Part shown: positions 4,735 to 6,122 of the stretch, in pieces
Numbering within the stretch: position 1 is the first letter of the stretch
Layout of the letters: every line of letters starts with the position of its first letter
From: Candidatus Brocadiaceae bacterium
GTDB taxonomy: Bacteria > Planctomycetota > Brocadiia > Brocadiales > Bathyanammoxibiaceae
Assembly (NCBI GenBank): GCA_030018855.1
Contig: JASEHG010000123.1
Location: 1-6,122, forward strand
Reading direction: 5' to 3'
Length of the DNA: 6,122 nucleotides
The notes under the pieces: model-generated
What the model saw: only the letters and a program-made list of their open reading frames with translations
Told to the model about the DNA's origin: nothing
Database searches by the model: none
Made by a program: the position numbers and the translations under genes

Positions 4735-5359
4735 TTTGGATTAATTCTACAAGCCTTGTGGCGATTTCCTTCTTGGTGTTGGCCTGGGCCTCCAGTCTCC
4801 CGCCTGGGCCGAGGAGATAGGCCAGATGTTTATCCCCTTCAATATCCTTTAGGTCATTGGCTACCACAATCTCGGCCCCCCACTGCCCCATTGCCTGACG
4901 GGCTATCTCAAGGAGTCCCTCCTTAGTCTTACCCACCTCCAGCTTGAAGCCTACCAGTAAGGCCTTTGGCCACCAGGTCCGGATACGGTCTATAACCTTG
5001 GACGTGGGTACCAGCCTTATTGTCCAGTCCACTGTAGAAGACACCTTCCCCTCTATCATCCTCTCCGGGGCGTGGTCTAATACGGCCATGGCGTGGACAA
5101 TCACCTGGAAGTCCTGGCCTTTCAGGCCTTCTAGCTCGCGGAGGAGGTCCTCTATCGTAGTAACTTCAATGGCCTTCGCCCCCTTTTCAGGCCGTTCACT
5201 CCCAGTCCCATAAATAAAGGTAACCCTCGCCCCCTTTTTTATAAACCCTGAGGCAATCTCTTTCCCCAGTCTGCCGGTGGAGGTGTTGCTGATATAACGG
5301 ATGGCATCCAGGGATGCCCTGGTGGGGCCTGAGGTGATGAGGATATTAGTCTTCTTCAT
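4724..5359 (-). CDS. coaB: phosphopantothenate-cysteine ligase, monofunctional CoaB type
   Basis: 211 aa, covering only the ligase half of the Dfp/CoaBC family. It should join cysteine to 4'-phosphopantothenate using a nucleotide (CTP in most bacteria) in coenzyme A synthesis, in the cytoplasm. Visible signatures are a nucleotide-binding start ITSGPTRASLDAIRYISN, with N25 in ISNTSTGRLG matching the conserved Asn, VIVHAMAVLDHAP (86-98), the KVSST segment with K105, PTSKVIDRI (118-126), LLVGFKLEV (134-142) and EIVVANDLKDI (163-173). The HAMAVLDHAP and GKVSST wording is closest to the stand-alone CoaB of streptococci and enterococci rather than the CoaBC fusion. No decarboxylase half (coaC) is in the window. 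The start at 5359 is directly before the domain and has only a weak AGG 6 nt upstream. It may be co-transcribed with the DUF2148 gene 153 bp upstream, across a repeat-filled gap. Confidence 0.88.
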   Translation of the reverse strand: MKKTNILITSGPTRASLDAIRYISNTSTGRLGKEIASGFIKKGARVTFIYGTGSERPEKGAKAIEVTTIEDLLRELEGLKGQDFQVIVHAMAVLDHAPERMIEGKVSSTVDWTIRLVPTSKVIDRIRTWWPKALLVGFKLEVGKTKEGLLEIARQAMGQWGAEIVVANDLKDIEGDKHLAYLLGPGGRLEAQANTKKEIATRLVELIQSLS

Positions 5360-5398
5360 GAAAAACCTAGACTAGGGAATAGGGATTAGGGGACAGGT

Positions 5399-5488
5399 GT
5401 AGCCGCAACCTTTAGGTTGCGATATCTCTTCCTCTTTTTCAAAGGGAGACCGAGGGAGATTATAACGCAGGCTAAAGCCTGCGGCTAC
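5399..5488. repeat. paired REP element (BIME-like) between DUF2148 gene and coaB
   Basis: Two hairpins in opposite orientation: CGCAACCT-TT-AGGTTGCG (5404-5421) and CGCAGGCT-AA-AGCCTGCG (5466-5483). They are bounded by GTAGCCG on the left (5399-5405) and CGGCTAC on the right (5482-5488). The outer GTAGCCGCA and TGCGGCTAC can also pair with each other over 9 bp to give one long cruciform. Flanking TAGGGATTAGGGG (5380s-5390s) and its approximate inverse TCCCTAACCCCTA (5490s-5500s) extend the symmetry outward. The gap holds no gene. Confidence 0.8.
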
Positions 5489-5512
5489 TCAATCCCTAAC
5501 CCCTAGCTCCTG

Positions 5513-6046
5513 TCATTTAGGCCATTTCCTGTCAAAGAAGATATTCTTCCCGGTAGCCGAGAGGGGGATGCCCACCACAACGTCGCAATCACATACCCCC
5601 ATCTTCCTGGCCACTACCCCCGCACGGTACATAATCCTGTTATCTACGTTTAGCACGGACAGGGTCTTTACGGCGGAGCCTACGGCAATACCTAAGTCCT
5701 GCAGTCTCCAGGCACACTGCGGGCCTTTAAATTCTTCCATCTCCCTGGGTACCCTCTCTTTACAGGTATCAAACCCACATGCCCCACAATTCAGTCCGCA
5801 ATGGGTTGCATCCTTCATCCCTATAAGAAGCACCGCCGAGGAGTTCTTTACGTTATCTCCGTCTCTGTCAAAGCCCCCTCGCCCCGTCCTTTCTCCGTAT
5901 TCTACCATGGCCTGGGCCAGACGGCGCAGTTCCTCCCCTTCCAGTACCTTTATCTTTATGAAATCTTCCCCCTTGGACTTAGGGGCCGTCCTTGCGGATA
6001 ATGCCGCAAGCTCAGCCGCCGTCTTTAACCCCCGCACCTCTTCCAC
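5513..6046 (-). CDS. DUF2148 ferredoxin-domain protein (4Fe-4S)
   Basis: 177 aa from the GTG at 6046, which has GGGAGGGG 6 nt upstream; an in-frame TTG at 6082 lies inside a palindromic repeat and is rejected as start. The protein begins with the AAELAALSARTAPKSKGED helix typical of this family. It then has a cysteine cluster CGLNCGACGFDTC (C83, C87, C90, C95, with C111 further on), which fits a 4Fe-4S cluster domain, a CDC pair (C152, C154), and the family ending VGIPLSATGKNIFFDR. DUF2148 proteins are common in strict anaerobes and archaea; their reaction is not known to me. No membrane segment or signal is seen, so it should be cytoplasmic. It lies upstream of coaB on the same strand. Confidence 0.85.
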   Translation of the reverse strand: MEEVRGLKTAAELAALSARTAPKSKGEDFIKIKVLEGEELRRLAQAMVEYGERTGRGGFDRDGDNVKNSSAVLLIGMKDATHCGLNCGACGFDTCKERVPREMEEFKGPQCAWRLQDLGIAVGSAVKTLSVLNVDNRIMYRAGVVARKMGVCDCDVVVGIPLSATGKNIFFDRKWPK

Positions 6047-6065
6047 CCGACACCCCTCCCTACAA

Positions 6066-6093
6066 GTAGGGGCACGTTGCAACGTGCCCCTAC
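6066..6093. repeat. 28-bp palindromic repeat, copy 3, upstream of DUF2148 gene
   Basis: Perfect palindrome identical to the copy at 1-27. It ends 5 nt before the GGGAGGGG ribosome binding site (6060-6053) and 19 nt before the start codon, so in the mRNA it would form a hairpin just upstream of the ribosome binding site. Confidence 0.85.
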
Positions 6094-6122
6094 CTGTCTA
6101 CTTATTTCTTGCCTGGGAACCT

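Noticed and set aside
5459..5464. TATAAT on the minus strand within the paired repeat upstream of coaB
   Set aside because: No -35 match at 16-18 bp; the nearest TTGAGT is 22 bp away and the sequence belongs to the repeat.
6047..6082. N-terminal extension of the DUF2148 protein from the TTG at 6082
   Set aside because: The TTG lies inside the palindromic repeat and the extra 12 residues are repeat-derived; the GTG at 6046 has a good GGGAGGGG 6 nt upstream and fits the family's N-terminus.
1..6122. CRISPR array, tRNA, rRNA or insertion sequence
   Set aside because: The repeats are isolated palindromes without regular spacers; no tRNA cloverleaf, rRNA segment or transposase was recognised.

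Overview
The window looks like a chromosomal piece of an anaerobic or facultatively anaerobic Gram-negative bacterium of roughly balanced GC content. The reasons are a formate dehydrogenase maturation protein (FdhE), a DUF2148 iron-sulfur protein, a signal-peptide-bearing monoheme (CxxCH) DUF3365/Tll0287-like protein, sigma-54 promoter sequences with an NtrC-type activator, and many short palindromic repeats. A lineage such as Desulfobacterota, Nitrospirota or Planctomycetota would fit, but the sequence alone does not settle it.

Layout: plus strand, 1-1292: the 3' part of fdhE, open to the left edge, then a small membrane-anchored coiled-coil/FxLYD protein. Minus strand, reading right to left from 6046 to 1347: a DUF2148 Fe-S protein, a repeat-filled spacer, a monofunctional phosphopantothenate-cysteine ligase (coaB), about 770 bp without a normal gene, a DUF3365 heme protein broken by one frameshift, a small 60-aa ORF, and a sigma-54-dependent response regulator. 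The two arms converge at 1293-1346, where I see no clear terminator.

The most interesting part is the gene-free stretch 3953-4723. On the minus strand it carries two good sigma-54 (-24/-12) promoter matches, at 4373-4358 and 4032-4017. The upstream one leads into a full-length Shine-Dalgarno sequence and a four-codon ORF (MMTD-stop) that runs into a two-tier inverted repeat. The downstream one leads into the frameshifted heme-protein gene, which has its own perfect AGGAGG ribosome binding site. Between them is a degenerate second copy of the heme gene's leader. An NtrC-family activator is encoded about 430 bp beyond the heme gene. I infer a local sigma-54 regulon in which the response regulator may control the periplasmic heme protein, and a past duplication followed by loss of a paralogous gene.

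A second theme is invasion by palindromic repeats. A 28-bp perfect palindrome family (GTAGGGGC ... TTGCAA ... GCCCCTAC) occurs at both window ends and inside the fdhE coding frame, where it adds amino acids without breaking the protein. Other palindromes fill the coaB/DUF2148 spacer, the regions either side of the small ORF and heme gene, and the stop codon of coaB.
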